From Centropus unirufus (Eukaryota > Chordata > Aves > Cuculiformes > Centropidae), in contig VYZI01000003.1 of the NCBI GenBank assembly GCA_013397695.1, forward strand, positions 7,919,132-7,983,131: a stretch of 64,000 nt of DNA, read 5' to 3'. Of this stretch, positions 1 to 10,000 are shown piece after piece. Both the position numbers and the translations under genes were made by a program. The notes beneath the pieces are model-generated. The model saw nothing but the letters and a program-made list of their open reading frames with translations, did no database searches and was not told where the DNA came from. How positions within the stretch are numbered: position 1 is the stretch's first letter; every line of letters starts with the position of its first letter.

Positions 1-1940
1 ACCCTTCATGCCAGGCTCAGCAGGGAGGTGGGAGATGAATGCTTTGGAAAGCTAAACCACTCACCCCCAGCCTGTTATCTTCTGGATGGGGTCCGGGCAA
101 AGCCACAGGGGACCATAGGTGAAATATGCATTGCCACTGGCCATACAATATGTGCCTCCAAACAGGAAAAAGAGAGTTTAGTCTCCAGGACTTTGAATCT
201 ACGGGTACACAGTGCGGTGGGGTGGGGGTGAGGGGTGGGGGTGGAGGAAAAAGTCTTAAAAATACCAAGGATTTCTATAGAAGTAGTACCATTATCTAGT
301 GGAAAAGACTTCTCAAAGAAAGCAACTTTCTTTAAGGAGAGAAATACACGATTTCTCAAGTGGATGCCCCCCAGCCCTAGCACTGAAGTCCTGTAAAATG
401 TTCTAAGGAGAGCTTTACGCTTTCTGCTCCAGGACAAATCCCATTGGCTTGTAGCAGAGATCCCACTTTTGTTAATACAGAAACTGCTTTTTATTCCTTC
501 TGCCCAAGCAGCCTGACTTGCCTGGTCCTGCAGTGAGGTCATAACTCAGGGTTGATCACATCACAGTACGTTGCCATGGCGATGCTTGAACTGTCACAAA
601 GGATATGTGCTATGATTTCACAGCAGATGGGCTGTGAGGGAGGAAGCCCTCATTTAAATTTTAAAAATTGCTTTAGTAATTAGCAAGAGCAATAGAAAAA
701 GGCATTAAAAAGAGAAGAAAAATCCCCAAACTGCCACTGTCAGCAAAGGTTATGAGATTCACGTGGGATCTGCGGGTTTTCTGCAGGGGAGGCTGGCCAA
801 GCTGCTGCTTTGAGTTCACCTCGCTTTCGGGGTGGCTGATGGGTCCAGAAAGGTCTGGAGCCTGCTTGGCTGCAGGAGGCCCAGAGCAGCAGTGGGCAAG
901 TGAAGCCCCCCTGCACATCAGTGCATTTCAAAGTACGCCGGCACTCAGCCAGCTGCCATTCACAAGGGCCTGATAGGATAAGCAGAGGGCAGCTGGAGGG
1001 TGCCGCTGGCTTTATGAAAACACAAACTGCCTGGTAGAAGGGGAAGTGCAGTGCCTTGGCTTCAGAAGTTTTTAGCAATGAGCCGGCTCAGATACTTCTG
1101 CGGCCCTTTTTAAATACAGCACTCGGGGAGCCCAGAGTGACGCAGATGTCTTTACCCTCATATCCTGAAGTATTACCCCTCCAAGATGAAAGTGCAACCC
1201 CTGGGCCCCCTAATTCTCACAGCTCAGCAGCACTGACCCACACAGTAGCCAGTTTCTACATTGGCCTTGGCCTACATCCTTGGTATCTCTGTCACAGAGC
1301 AATAACACACTCCTACCTATTGTCCCTGCACTTGGAAAATGAGATGAACAGCAAAGGACGAAGGCAAAGCAGAGGGCATCCAGTTTTCCAGATAGCCTGC
1401 TTCCCAGGCTTCTCCATCCCCAACAGAGGTGACCTTGAAGGAACAGAGCCTTGAGTTCCCGTCCCTGCAGAAACCACGGCTTGTTTCAGAGATGCCGGCA
1501 TTGCCCAGCTCGCCGCAGCATCTCTCTTACACATCACAGCAGCTCAGCAACCTCCAAGCAGAATGAAATCCCTCTCCCCTCCACCTGCAGCAGGCACTGC
1601 ACACAGTGTTTCAGGGACCTTGGGCTGCGTCCTCATATTTAATGGGGAGAGCAGACTTCGATGCAGCATGTTCCTAGTTCGTTCAGTGACTAACTGTTGA
1701 TCTCTCTAATAATAAGCCAGATGGTTCCCGTGATAAGTGATCAGCTCTCCTGGAGTTTTTGAAACAGAAAAAGACAGATGCCTGCACGCCTCTTGCCAGG
1801 ACCCATCTTAAGCTCAGGCAGTAAGTGCAAATTCTTAGGGAGGTTGTATTCAGGGGATTCTCTCCATCCAGGCTTATCAATTCATCTTTCCCGTCAGTCT
1901 GGTATCCTGAAGGGGAGGGAGGCATCTTGCCTTCTGATAG
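1..1940. other. Non-coding stretch, no gene recognised
   Basis: Ordinary vertebrate-like unique sequence. Open frames here (up to about 155 codons) have no recognisable domain and overlap each other on both strands, so I treat them as chance. The + strand is C-rich over G in the sampled line 1201-1260 (A15 C23 G10 T12), the opposite of the sequence downstream of the CpG island. An X-box-like motif is listed separately. Confidence 0.6.
570..583. promoter_or_regulatory. RFX X-box-like motif
   Basis: GTTGCCATGGCGAT matches the palindromic RFX X-box GTTGCCATGGCAAC at 12 of 14 positions. RFX factors bind such sites in promoters and enhancers, often of ciliary and neural genes. It lies about 5.4 kb upstream of the inferred promoter. 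A single motif is weak evidence of function. Confidence 0.35.
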
Positions 1941-1949
1941 TTTCCCTCA

Positions 1950-2165
1950 GCTTAAGGGCGCAACAAATCATAAGGCCAGCCCTTATAATTGGATCAAATA
2001 TTGATATTGATTTGCTCTTCTGTGCGTTTATATTAATATCTCATTTTGCAGATAGTGCAACTGATCAGTGCTTGCTACCTAAGCTTGCGATTATACATAC
2101 CCCAGCGACTGAGTACACTGATCAACAAAGCCTTTCAGAAAGGCGTAAGCTTGATCTGGGGAGTT
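1950..2165. promoter_or_regulatory. Candidate conserved non-coding element with hairpin
   Basis: An AT-rich block with several homeodomain-type cores (for example ATATTGATATTGATTTG and ATATTAATAT) and no long homopolymers, a texture typical of constrained enhancers near developmental promoters. It ends in a strong inverted repeat at 2120-2156. Conservation cannot be tested here, so the call is inference. Confidence 0.3.
2120..2156. repeat. Two-part inverted repeat (hairpin)
   Basis: The inner arms GCCTTTC (2130-2136) and GAAAGGC (2138-2144) pair perfectly around one base. The outer arms GATCAA (2120-2125) and TTGATC (2151-2156) also pair perfectly, leaving an internal loop of 4 and 6 bases. 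That gives 13 base pairs in 37 bases. Confidence 0.7.
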
Positions 2166-3755
2166 GCTTTGCTGGGGTGAAAAAAAAAACCCACCCTGGT
2201 TGGGAATGAAGTGGCAAACACATCAGGCAAAAAAGCTTTGTTTCTCTACCATTGGTCTGCATAACATCCAATAACCATCCGCAAAGCACTTCTTTCTGCC
2301 CTCAGCACAGACATCAACATGTCCACAAGAGAGGAAAAAAGGTAGTGGTGTTTATCTGCAGACTTATTTTTAATTTGTTTTTTACCTTAATTTCTACTGG
2401 TGACTGTAGAGAAAGCCTAACTCCACTATTGAGCTCTCATTAAAATACCAAGTGAGAGCGAGGGAATCTCCATACTTGTGCAGGATAAGAACAACGTGGA
2501 CGAGGAGAAAGGAGCAGAGTATAAAATTAGCAATTGATGTTGAGCCCGATTCTTCCCCAAACCAGCACTAAGGCAGCAGCCTCACCTGCCAGACTAGGGC
2601 TAGTTCATCTCACCCAGAATTTGATAGACCACCCATTTGCTACTGCAACTTGTAAGCAAAACTTCACTTGATCTTACAGTGTTAGGCCAGCGCAAAAATG
2701 AGCAATATTAAGGATATGAGGATTAAACATTCTAAAAATAAATCATTAAGCTGAAAAAGACTGAAACGTATGTGACAATGTCACATATGTCAGACACTCA
2801 TTTCCTCACCATAAAAATATATACATAAAAAACATACAATTCATTATCTCAGACCAAAGTACTATTTCACAAGCAAGTCTGCAACTTCATCTAAGGTCTG
2901 TGGGAGCAGATATCACTTTAAAATCTAGAGAGAATGAACAAAGGAAATGAAGAGGGAAATAGATTTAAAGCAAGAAACTGCTCTGCCCTCTCTTTCCTGG
3001 GAAATTGTGCCTGCATGTTCACTGTGCTTTGTAATCAGTGTGGCTTCCATTATGTTGTTAATTGAAAATAGGGGCCTTGTGCAAAAGAAATTTGAAACTG
3101 AAAATTTCTTTTTGCGTATGCTGTAAAAGCAGTTTCCATATTGTTAAGTTACACTGCGTTATTTTAATGTTAGGTTTCCATGAACTAGTTATATACCTAG
3201 AGTTAGCAAGAGTCATAGTGCAATCATCACCAATATTGGAGTGGGGGGCATGATTTCCCAAAGAATTAAGGCTTTTGTAATTATAAACTCTAACCATAAA
3301 TACTTCTGCCACCCTCTGTAAACTTTTGATCATTTCATTTAAGCTCAATTTGATAGAATTGGAGCTAACTGACTGACCACAGGTCTCCTAAAAGACAACA
3401 CCTAGGTACAGATGCTGCACAGCCTGTTGGTCCCCCTGTCAAAGATCCAGAGGAGAAATTTGATGACCAAGTTGAAAAACATTCACAAAACAGACCTCCA
3501 TGCACCACATTTTGTACTTTGATATGGGAAAATGCAAAGTTACACAGGACTGGGTATCCTTAGACTTACCTACATGGTCTGAGCACTTCTTTAGCAGTAA
3601 CACTGAACACACAAGTGGTCACAAACTTGGCTTTAGTTTGTTCATTTAGGACAGCAATAGCAACTGCTACACTTTTAAACCCACATCTTCCTCACCTAAA
3701 ATACAGCTAATTACCTCCCTTTTTTAATGACTTCTCAGCTCCTAATTTGTGTGAC
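2166..3755. other. Non-coding stretch, no gene recognised
   Basis: AT-rich unique sequence with no recognisable exon or interspersed repeat. The only notable item is the inverted repeat at 2766-2790. Short open frames around 3058-3348 on both strands overlap each other and show no domain. Confidence 0.55.
2766..2790. repeat. Near-perfect short inverted repeat
   Basis: ACGTATGTGAC (2766-2776) and GTCACATATGT (2780-2790) are reverse complements apart from one base (11-base arms, 10 paired), separated by three bases. Confidence 0.75.
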
Positions 3756-3759
3756 ATCG

Positions 3760-4100
3760 TCCAATGTTTTGGGGAAGGCAGATGAGCTTTGCTGGAAGCC
3801 ATACTCGATTCGGGGATTGCTTTGACTTCGTGTTAGGACTTGTCTTTGTTACAACCTGGGCTTAAAGTCTGAAACCCCAGACCCAGATCCCATTGACGGC
3901 CCCTTTTTTTGCACTTGAAAGGCAGCATTAGCCGCCCCTATCACCCAATCAAAGAACCTTTTGCATTTGACAATACATAAGAAGATAAAGAGATCTTAAA
4001 GTAAGTGTTAATTAGGACAAGAGCAAGCAAATGATTCTTCACCTGCTTTTCCACTGATTTGCCTATTAAAGAGTATTCACATTCATAAGCATTGTAGTCT
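3760..4100. promoter_or_regulatory. Candidate conserved non-coding element
   Basis: Non-repetitive mixed-composition block with a CCAAT core directly overlapping a TCF/LEF-type ATCAAAG (3949-3955), followed by an AT-rich segment containing TTAATTAGG. The position ~2 kb upstream of the CpG island fits a proximal enhancer. No conservation data are available, so this is a judgement from texture. Confidence 0.25.
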
Positions 4101-4314
4101 TATTAAAACACTTTGGCTTGCCTTTTCTTTCCAAATCATAGAAAAGGAATTTGAGGCAGTAGGGGGAAAACATATCCTAAGGGAAAATATTTTTCCTTCC
4201 TAAAATAGCTCTTTTCGCCCCCCATTCGTTCAAAATTCAGAAACATTTCCAGGACTGAACAGCTACTGAAGAGTTAAAATATATTCTGTAGTATCTATAA
4301 AAGGAATTTCCATT

Positions 4315-4371
4315 AAAAAAAAAAAAAACAAAAACAAAACCAACAAAACAAACAATAAAAACATCTCGGGA
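4315..4371. repeat. A-rich low-complexity tract
   Basis: A run of A interrupted by single C residues (A-runs followed by CAAAA-type units). It has no transposon body next to it, so it is more likely simple low-complexity sequence than a SINE tail. Confidence 0.8.
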
Positions 4372-4855
4372 GGAAAGCAAGACTCCTTTGAGCATCAACA
4401 AGCCCTAATGGACATTTTCCTTGCCATCAGCAAGTGCGAAGAGGATGCCCCTGCTTGTGCCTTTCTAGCAGCTTCGAACTAGAAAGAAGAGGAAATTTAG
4501 CAGAAATCTCGGAGCTGGTGGCAGGGAGGAAGGAACTCACTCTGTTATCAAATACTTGCAGAGACTGTACTCAATCAGGCAGTCAAAAACACGCCTACTC
4601 AGATAAGGGTATCCCTGCAAAGAAATCTCTTGACATTGCTTTGACATATTTACGTTCTTTTGCTATTATTCAGTTGCAAAAACTTAGAGCTCCTCTTCCG
4701 ACACTCTCATACAAGCCAGACCCCAGCCCTACACGGGTAAGAGAAGGAAAACATCGCCCAGCGAAGTTACTGCTGGGTTAGGAACTGGAGCCTGGCTCTG
4801 ACTCCTCGAGCCACGGCGCTGGTGACCCCGGGCAGGGTGACAGCCGAAGAAAGTG
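4372..4855. other. Non-coding stretch, no gene recognised
   Basis: Sequence of rising GC content leading to the promoter region. An open frame of 115 codons (4434-4781, +) shows no recognisable domain, and I do not call it a gene. Confidence 0.5.
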
Positions 4856-4859
4856 GAGA

Positions 4860-5110
4860 TTCAAAGCCTTTGGGGCTTTAAGTATGCTATTGAAATATTA
4901 ATTTGATGCGATCTAATCGAACACATCGCCTCGTAAACAACACACCCCTGAAGTTACAGGGAGATTACGCTACTCGTAAATCCTATTAGCCTGGACTTGT
5001 CGGGAGATCTGTTATCTAGTAGCAAGATACAATCGGCAAATTATTTCTTTTAATTAATTCATTGAAGTAAACAGAAAATAGCCTGAATCCTATCTGTCTA
5101 CATCTCTATG
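4860..5110. promoter_or_regulatory. Candidate conserved non-coding element just upstream of the CpG island
   Basis: A dense series of homeodomain-type cores (GAAATATTAATTTGATGCG, GATCTAATCGA, TTTTAATTAATTCATTG), with isolated CpGs (CGCCTCGTAAAC, CTACTCGTAAATC, ACAATCGGC) retained in otherwise AT-rich DNA. CpG survival outside an island suggests either lack of methylation or purifying selection. This is the strongest of the texture-based calls here, but a cross-species alignment is needed. Confidence 0.4.
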
Positions 5111-5170
5111 GGAGAAAGGCAAAGAGGCACAGGAATTTCACGACACTTTTAAACGGGGGAAAGAATTCCT

Positions 5171-5206
5171 GGGATGCGGCAGAGGAGCAGATTATTGCGG
5201 CATCCC
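5171..5206. repeat. Hairpin at upstream edge of the CpG island
   Basis: GGGATGCGGCA (5171-5181) and TGCGGCATCCC (5196-5206) are reverse complements with one mismatch, separated by 14 bases. Confidence 0.75.
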
Positions 5207-5414
5207 TTGGAAATACACACCACCTTCTGCAAAGCCCGAATCAGCCCTCGCCTGAAGCCCACCCAAAACCGGGCTGTTTGGAAAACCTCCATGGCAAGCC
5301 GTGGATGAAGAAATGCCTCCCTCCTCCCCAGGTAACCCGCCCCGCTTCGGAGGGGGCAGCCTCATGGAAGCGGCAGAGCCTCGTCCAGCCCCTCATCATC
5401 CCATCGCCTTCCCT

Positions 5415-5572
5415 ACAGCGGGGATCCAGCCCCCGCCGTCCTTGCCACGGGGGTCCAATGCCTCTGTCCCCATAGGGGGGTCCAGCCCTCGCCGCCCCCA
5501 TAGCAGGGGCTCCATCCCCGAGATGCCGAGACGAGCGCCCCGTCCCCACGTCCTGCAGGGAGGGTCCAGTCT
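5415..5572. repeat. Degenerate minisatellite-like repeat, unit about 27-30 bp
   Basis: A GGGGNTCCA core recurs with TCCA at 5425, 5454, 5481, 5511 and 5565, spacings of 29, 27, 30 and 54 (about two units). The core is followed each time by a C-rich segment (for example GCCCTCGCCGCCCCCATAG). The copies are diverged. It lies entirely in the upstream part of the CpG island and accounts for the periodic proline/glycine-rich open frames there. Confidence 0.6.
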
Positions 5573-5870
5573 CTTCCATTCCTACGCGGACGGGGACGCC
5601 CACCCCACGCGGTGCTGGACCGAGGGTCCTCACCCCCCGAGGCTGCCCCGCTGCGAGCCCTGGCTCCGCCCGGGGGACGGGGATGTGGGGGGGTCCGCGT
5701 GGTTCCGCCCGCGGAGCGGGACGGGGTGCGCGGGGCCGCCCCGGGAGCTGCGGAGCGCCCGGCGGAGCCCACGCGCGCACCGCCCGAGACTGGGGGGCGC
5801 GTGGGGGGGATGCGTGGAAAATTCATGGAGCTGAGCCGGAGGAGGAGCGGCCGGAGCCGGGAGGGCAGAT

Positions 5871-5890
5871 GGGGGGGGGGGGGGTTAGGG
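5871..5890. repeat. G tract followed by TTAGGG
   Basis: Fourteen consecutive G (5871-5884) followed by TTAGGG. It could form a G-quadruplex on the + strand. Homopolymer length in such a tract is often misassembled, so the count is uncertain. Confidence 0.8.
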
Positions 5891-5946
5891 ATCCCAGCCC
5901 GGCTCCCAACTTTCCGCCGCGCCGAGGGACCCCGCGGTGGTATCGT

Positions 5947-5970
5947 ATGCAAATACGCACGCTGACGTCA
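5947..5970. promoter_or_regulatory. Octamer (ATGCAAAT) plus full CRE (TGACGTCA)
   Basis: A perfect POU/octamer site ATGCAAAT (5947-5954) and a perfect palindromic cAMP-response element TGACGTCA (5963-5970) are separated by 8 bp. Both sit in the middle of the CpG island, the usual place for functional CREs. They suggest POU-factor and CREB/ATF input at the core promoter. No clear TATA box is seen next to them, as expected for a CpG-island promoter. Confidence 0.65.
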
Positions 5971-6013
5971 GAGATCATGTGGGTTTTGGCGTAGATCCCC
6001 TCCGATCGAGGGC

Positions 6014-6110
6014 TTTTTTTTTCTTTTCTTTTTTTTTCCTTTTTTTTTTTTTCCTTTTTTTTTTTTCGTGGTTTTATTTTTCCCTCCCCGTTTTTTTTTT
6101 CCCTTCGGCG
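6014..6110. repeat. T-rich pyrimidine tract in promoter
   Basis: Long T runs broken by C or CC (TTTTCC units), then another run of about ten T near 6091-6100. Almost pure pyrimidine on the + strand. It could exclude nucleosomes or form a triplex. Run lengths may be unreliable. Confidence 0.85.
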
Positions 6111-6244
6111 GGGCGGCGTGTGCGTGCGTGGCGGAGCGCGGCTGTTCCCCCACGGTGGGTGCGGGGGGCGCGGGGTCCCGCGGCGCGGAGCCCCGGGGCT
6201 GCGCGCTCCGCCCGGGACCGCCGGTGCCGCCGCCTTGGGCGCAG
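6111..6244 (+). other. Possible non-coding first exon, 5' end unknown
   Basis: CAG|GTAGGA at 6242-6250 is a good match to the vertebrate splice-donor consensus and lies about 275 bp downstream of the CRE, as expected for the end of a first exon. The start is arbitrary: I placed it after the T tract because no initiator is clear. A second arrangement, with an acceptor-like T run plus AG at 6504-6505, is also visible. Without transcript data either choice is speculative. Confidence 0.2.
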
Positions 6245-6631
6245 GTAGGAAACTTCCCAGGCGGGTTCCCACCACCTCCACCCCTCCCACCCGGCGCTTC
6301 CCGGCCGCCCCCCGCTTCCCTCCCTGCGCACCGGCGCTCCCGCCCCGGCCGCTCGCACCCAACTTTTCCTCCCGCAAAAGAACTGTCCGCTTCCCGGGAC
6401 GCCGGCGGGAGCTGGGAGAAGGGGGGGGGAGGGCGGGGAATACCACCAAGGCGGTGGAAGCTAGGAGGGTTGTTCGGGATGGATTCTTTTTTAATTTTTT
6501 TTTAGGTGTATGCTTAATTTTTCGCTATTCAGGCTCCTTCCCCCCGGTCCTCTCCCCGCTCCCCGCCGCCTCCCGGTCGCAAGTTTGGGTGAAGGGGGAA
6601 AGGCAGGAGGAGGAGGAGGGGGACGGGTTGC

Positions 6632-6641
6632 GGGGGGGGGG
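6632..6641. repeat. G10 tract after GGA repeats
   Basis: GGAGGAGGAGGAGGGGGAC is followed by ACGGGTTGC and ten G. A potential G-quadruplex just before the small ORF. Confidence 0.7.
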
Positions 6642-6653
6642 AGAGGAAAAAAC

Positions 6654-6725
6654 ATGTCTACGTTTGTCTATGTCGACATCAGCAACACAAAATATGGCGT
6701 CCGCTTTCGACAGGGCGTTACGTAG
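6654..6725 (+). other. Short ORF (23 codons) in the CpG island, not recognised
   Basis: Starts at an ATG with A at -3 and begins MSTFVYVDISNTKYGVRF, ending at TAG. Its codons are mixed and AT-balanced, unlike the G/C-homopolymer surroundings. An ATGTCGACAT palindrome lies within it (6670-6679). I do not recognise the peptide. It may be an upstream ORF, the start of a coding exon that runs into an unseen donor, or a non-coding conserved promoter segment. Confidence 0.15.
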
Positions 6726-7075
6726 AGGCGAGCCCGGCGATTTTGTCGGTGCGGTCTTTGGAGAGGAGCCGCCGGCTCTCGGGGAGCGGGGGAGGTTGGG
6801 GAAGCCGCCCCGGGGGTGCCGCCGGCGCAGGAAGGGGGGGGGGTCGGACTTGGTGGGGATTTTTTTTCTGGTTTAATTTTGATTCTCTTTTTTTGTTTGT
6901 TTTGGGTTTTTTTTTCTCTCTTCCCCCCCCCCCTCCAATCCTTGTCCTCTCCCCGGCCCGTGGCGCCGCGGCCGTGGTGCGGGGCTCGCCCCGCTCCATC
7001 CCTCCCTCCCGCAGCTGCTGCCAAAGTCGCTGCCTTCCCGCGGCGTTTCATTTTCCCCGGGATGGGGACATTTCG

Positions 7076-10000
7076 GGAAACTCAAGCTTTTTTGGCACGT
7101 TGCACCCACTTTTTTTTTTTTTCCCCCAGAGGGGTGACTTTTCCTTTTGTTTTAGCTGCTTTCCAAAGCCATCGCACAACTGTCTCTGTTTTCTTTTTTT
7201 TATACCCTTCTCTCTCCCTCTGGGATGAGAGAGACAGCAAAAAGACACAGATTTTTCTCCCCTCTTTGCTAGGAATAAACTTGGAAGTGGAGTTGAGATA
7301 CGTCCACCTGACTTTGAGAGGTCCCTCTGCCCGGCTCTTTCCTGAGCCCTTTTCTTTGTTTTGTGCCTGGGAGTCTTTCCTTAGGTGGAAAGGTGCATGG
7401 TGGGAGCACAGGGTCCTGATTTCCACCCCACTTTGGCTCCCGGGGCACCTCTCCAAAGGAGGCCCTGCATCCTCAAGACAGGTGCACCTCTTAAAACTTG
7501 GAAGCTTGTGAGTGGAGCTCAGCAGAAGTTTTGGGTCAGAAGGTGGAGAGTAGAAGAGGGGAAAGCATCCGAAGAAGTAGGAATGGGAGAGAAGTGCAGG
7601 GCTCTTGTTGCTGGTGACCTGGTGATGAGGATTGCTGGGTGTCAGCTGCTCCTGCCAGCTGGATCTCAAGGCAGCAGCACCGGGAGCAGCCGGCTAGGGT
7701 GGCAGGAGTTGCTGGTACTTCATGAAGCTACACCTCTGGCGTCAATAAGGCTGTCAACTGGGCAAAACTAGGCTTTCCTATTTGATTTTTTCATCCCACG
7801 GGTATCAAGATCTCAGTTCAGGAAGGGATTTTAGCATGTCTTGTAGTGGAGCAATGTTAATCATCCCAACAAAAAAAAAAATAAAATAAAAACCCCAAAC
7901 CTTTCCAAATTTGGGCTGAGAACTAAAATGTCAAATGCCTCAACATATTTTTTTTACAGCAAGTGATGGTAAATTGTTGCCACTCCCTGCTACATCTACC
8001 AGCTCAAGGACAAATTATCCACGTGTAGATGGTCAAGGAGTGGTATTTAAAAAAAACAAACAAAAACACCGATTAAACTTTGTGCAGGATTTGTGCCTTC
8101 TGGTTGGTGCTGGGATGCTTGTGCAGACTGAGGTGTGATAGGCAGGAGTCTGATTCCTGGCAGAAATCTCTTGCCTTTTTATTTACTGGGAAATGGCAGG
8201 TGAAGTACGGCCGTGTGCTGCCTCAGTTTTAGTAGGCTGGTGGAGGACTCCTAATTTTGTTGTTTAAGAGGTGTCTGTGGCTGAAGTGCTTTGCCAGTGT
8301 AATATATTCCTGTCCGGTGAAGCCTTTCTAATGTAGATGTGTCTTCAGTCTGTTGTATGAACTCAGCAGCTCTTTGAAACACAGAATTGCAAATTGATCT
8401 CCGGGTCAGGGAAAGCCAGGTACTGGCCAGCCATTGGGGAGAATATAAATGCTAAAAAGCCTATGCATTTTTAAAGTTGTTGGCTGGTCCTTATTTTACT
8501 TCGGCAGCCATGTGCGTGCTTATCCCCTGCCAGCCTTCTGAGGAAATGAAAAGCCAAGAGCTCCCCTGTGTTCATCCTCTCTTGCTGTACCTGTGACAAA
8601 CCAGTGCCAACAAGTGCTTATAAATGTGCATAGCTTAGTTACCAGCTCAAAGCCCATGCGATTACCTTAATAAAATGACATTTTTCCTGCCTGCCCACTC
8701 CAAAAGTTCTCCTGTCGCAGTTTTGTCCCACAGGACATCTCTGCTGTTGATGTTTGAAAGGAGCATGCTCCTTCCAGATGCTCTCTCAAAGTACCAGTTT
8801 TGTTTTTTAATTTTTACCCCAGTTAAAATCAACAACTTCTAAACAGTGTCTGTAAAATCCATAATCCATTGTATGAGACAGCCCAAGTTGGCAGTCACAT
8901 TTTGATTCCTTTTTGTTGGGGAGGGGAGTTTTACTGTGTTTTTATTAAAAATAAATAAAAAAAAATCCCTAGCATTAAGTATAGCAAAACTCCTTCTTTT
9001 TGCATTTTCAAACCAGTTTCAAACTGCTGCACGCTGGAATGAGAGCAGAGCAGGTTTTGCTCATCCTTGTATGAGATAAAGATTTTAATATCAGGCATGA
9101 TGTCACTGTATTTGCGTGTGCAAGTCTCCGGATTTTATTCCTTTTTTGCTTTGCTCTCACTCCGATGATCCTTAGAGATGTCATTTGGAGTCTCATCTGG
9201 TTCGGCTGGTTTGACCCATATCAAAATTCTTTTTCTGCATGTCCACTTAACTTAAGGAATGAAGACATCCACGGAAAATAAATCAAAATGTTATTTTGAT
9301 TAGAATTTATTTATAAATGAACAGTGTCACAACTGAATTCCCTGAGATTCCAGCGTGGCTGTCAGTAGAGCTGCATTTGCTTTTTGTGTGGAGAGCATGT
9401 AATTGTAGTTTTGACTTTCTCTCAAGTGTGAAGATAATTCAGCAAGTGCTTTCCCTGAAAGTTGCTGCAAACTGAAGTCTGTAACGTGCACATCTGCATG
9501 ATGGTATCTGTACTTAAAGTAAGTAATAAACAAAAGTAGGCATTAAAATAATCTATAAGGGCTCTAACTTAAAGCCATTAAAGTAATTACCAGTCTTCTG
9601 GCATGGTGTGTTTATATGCATCATGTCAGCTGGAATTAATATCTGTAGTGTTTATTTTATCAGCCCTTCAAAAATAGGTAGGTCTGAAGTTTCCCGGTGT
9701 CCTGATACAGTTCAGTGCCAGCTTTTCAAAAAGTTTGGGATTTTTCTGTAAAAGCCAGAAGAGCTGTAGATTTCCAGAACATCATGAGTACTTTTGTTTA
9801 CGGAGGAGTATTTGAGAGTTTGGTTTACAAAGATGTAGCAAAATAGAAATTTAGTGAATGGGCCCATTCGAAGATGGAGGGAAGAGTGTTCAGTTCCAGC
9901 CTTGCTCTCTGGAGGCAGTTCAGAAAACGTAAAACCAACCCTCCCTCCTCAAAACTTCCATGCTTTCGCAAGTCAGAAGTGTAGTTTGGCTGTGTTATTT

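Larger units (their letters stand above)
5260..7075 (+). promoter_or_regulatory. CpG island, probable promoter and first-exon region
   Basis: CpG dinucleotides are frequent and GC content is very high from about 5.26 to 7.08 kb, with sharp falls on both sides; nothing else in the window resembles it. Islands of this size normally mark the promoter and first exon of a housekeeping or developmental gene. It contains an octamer and a CRE near 5.95 kb, a good splice-donor match at 6244/6245, G tracts and T tracts. The + direction is inferred from the composition skew, which becomes G- and T-rich on the + strand downstream (8101-8160: A9 C8 G25 T18). A divergent second transcript is possible. The gene was not identified. 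Many long open frames on both strands inside the island result from few stop codons in GC-rich DNA and are not called as proteins. Confidence 0.85.

Noticed and set aside
5241..7051. Many long overlapping open frames (100-252 codons) on both strands
   Set aside because: They lie in a GC-rich island where stop codons are rare, are Pro/Gly/Arg/Ala-rich low complexity, cross homopolymers, and occupy most frames at once. No domain is recognisable.
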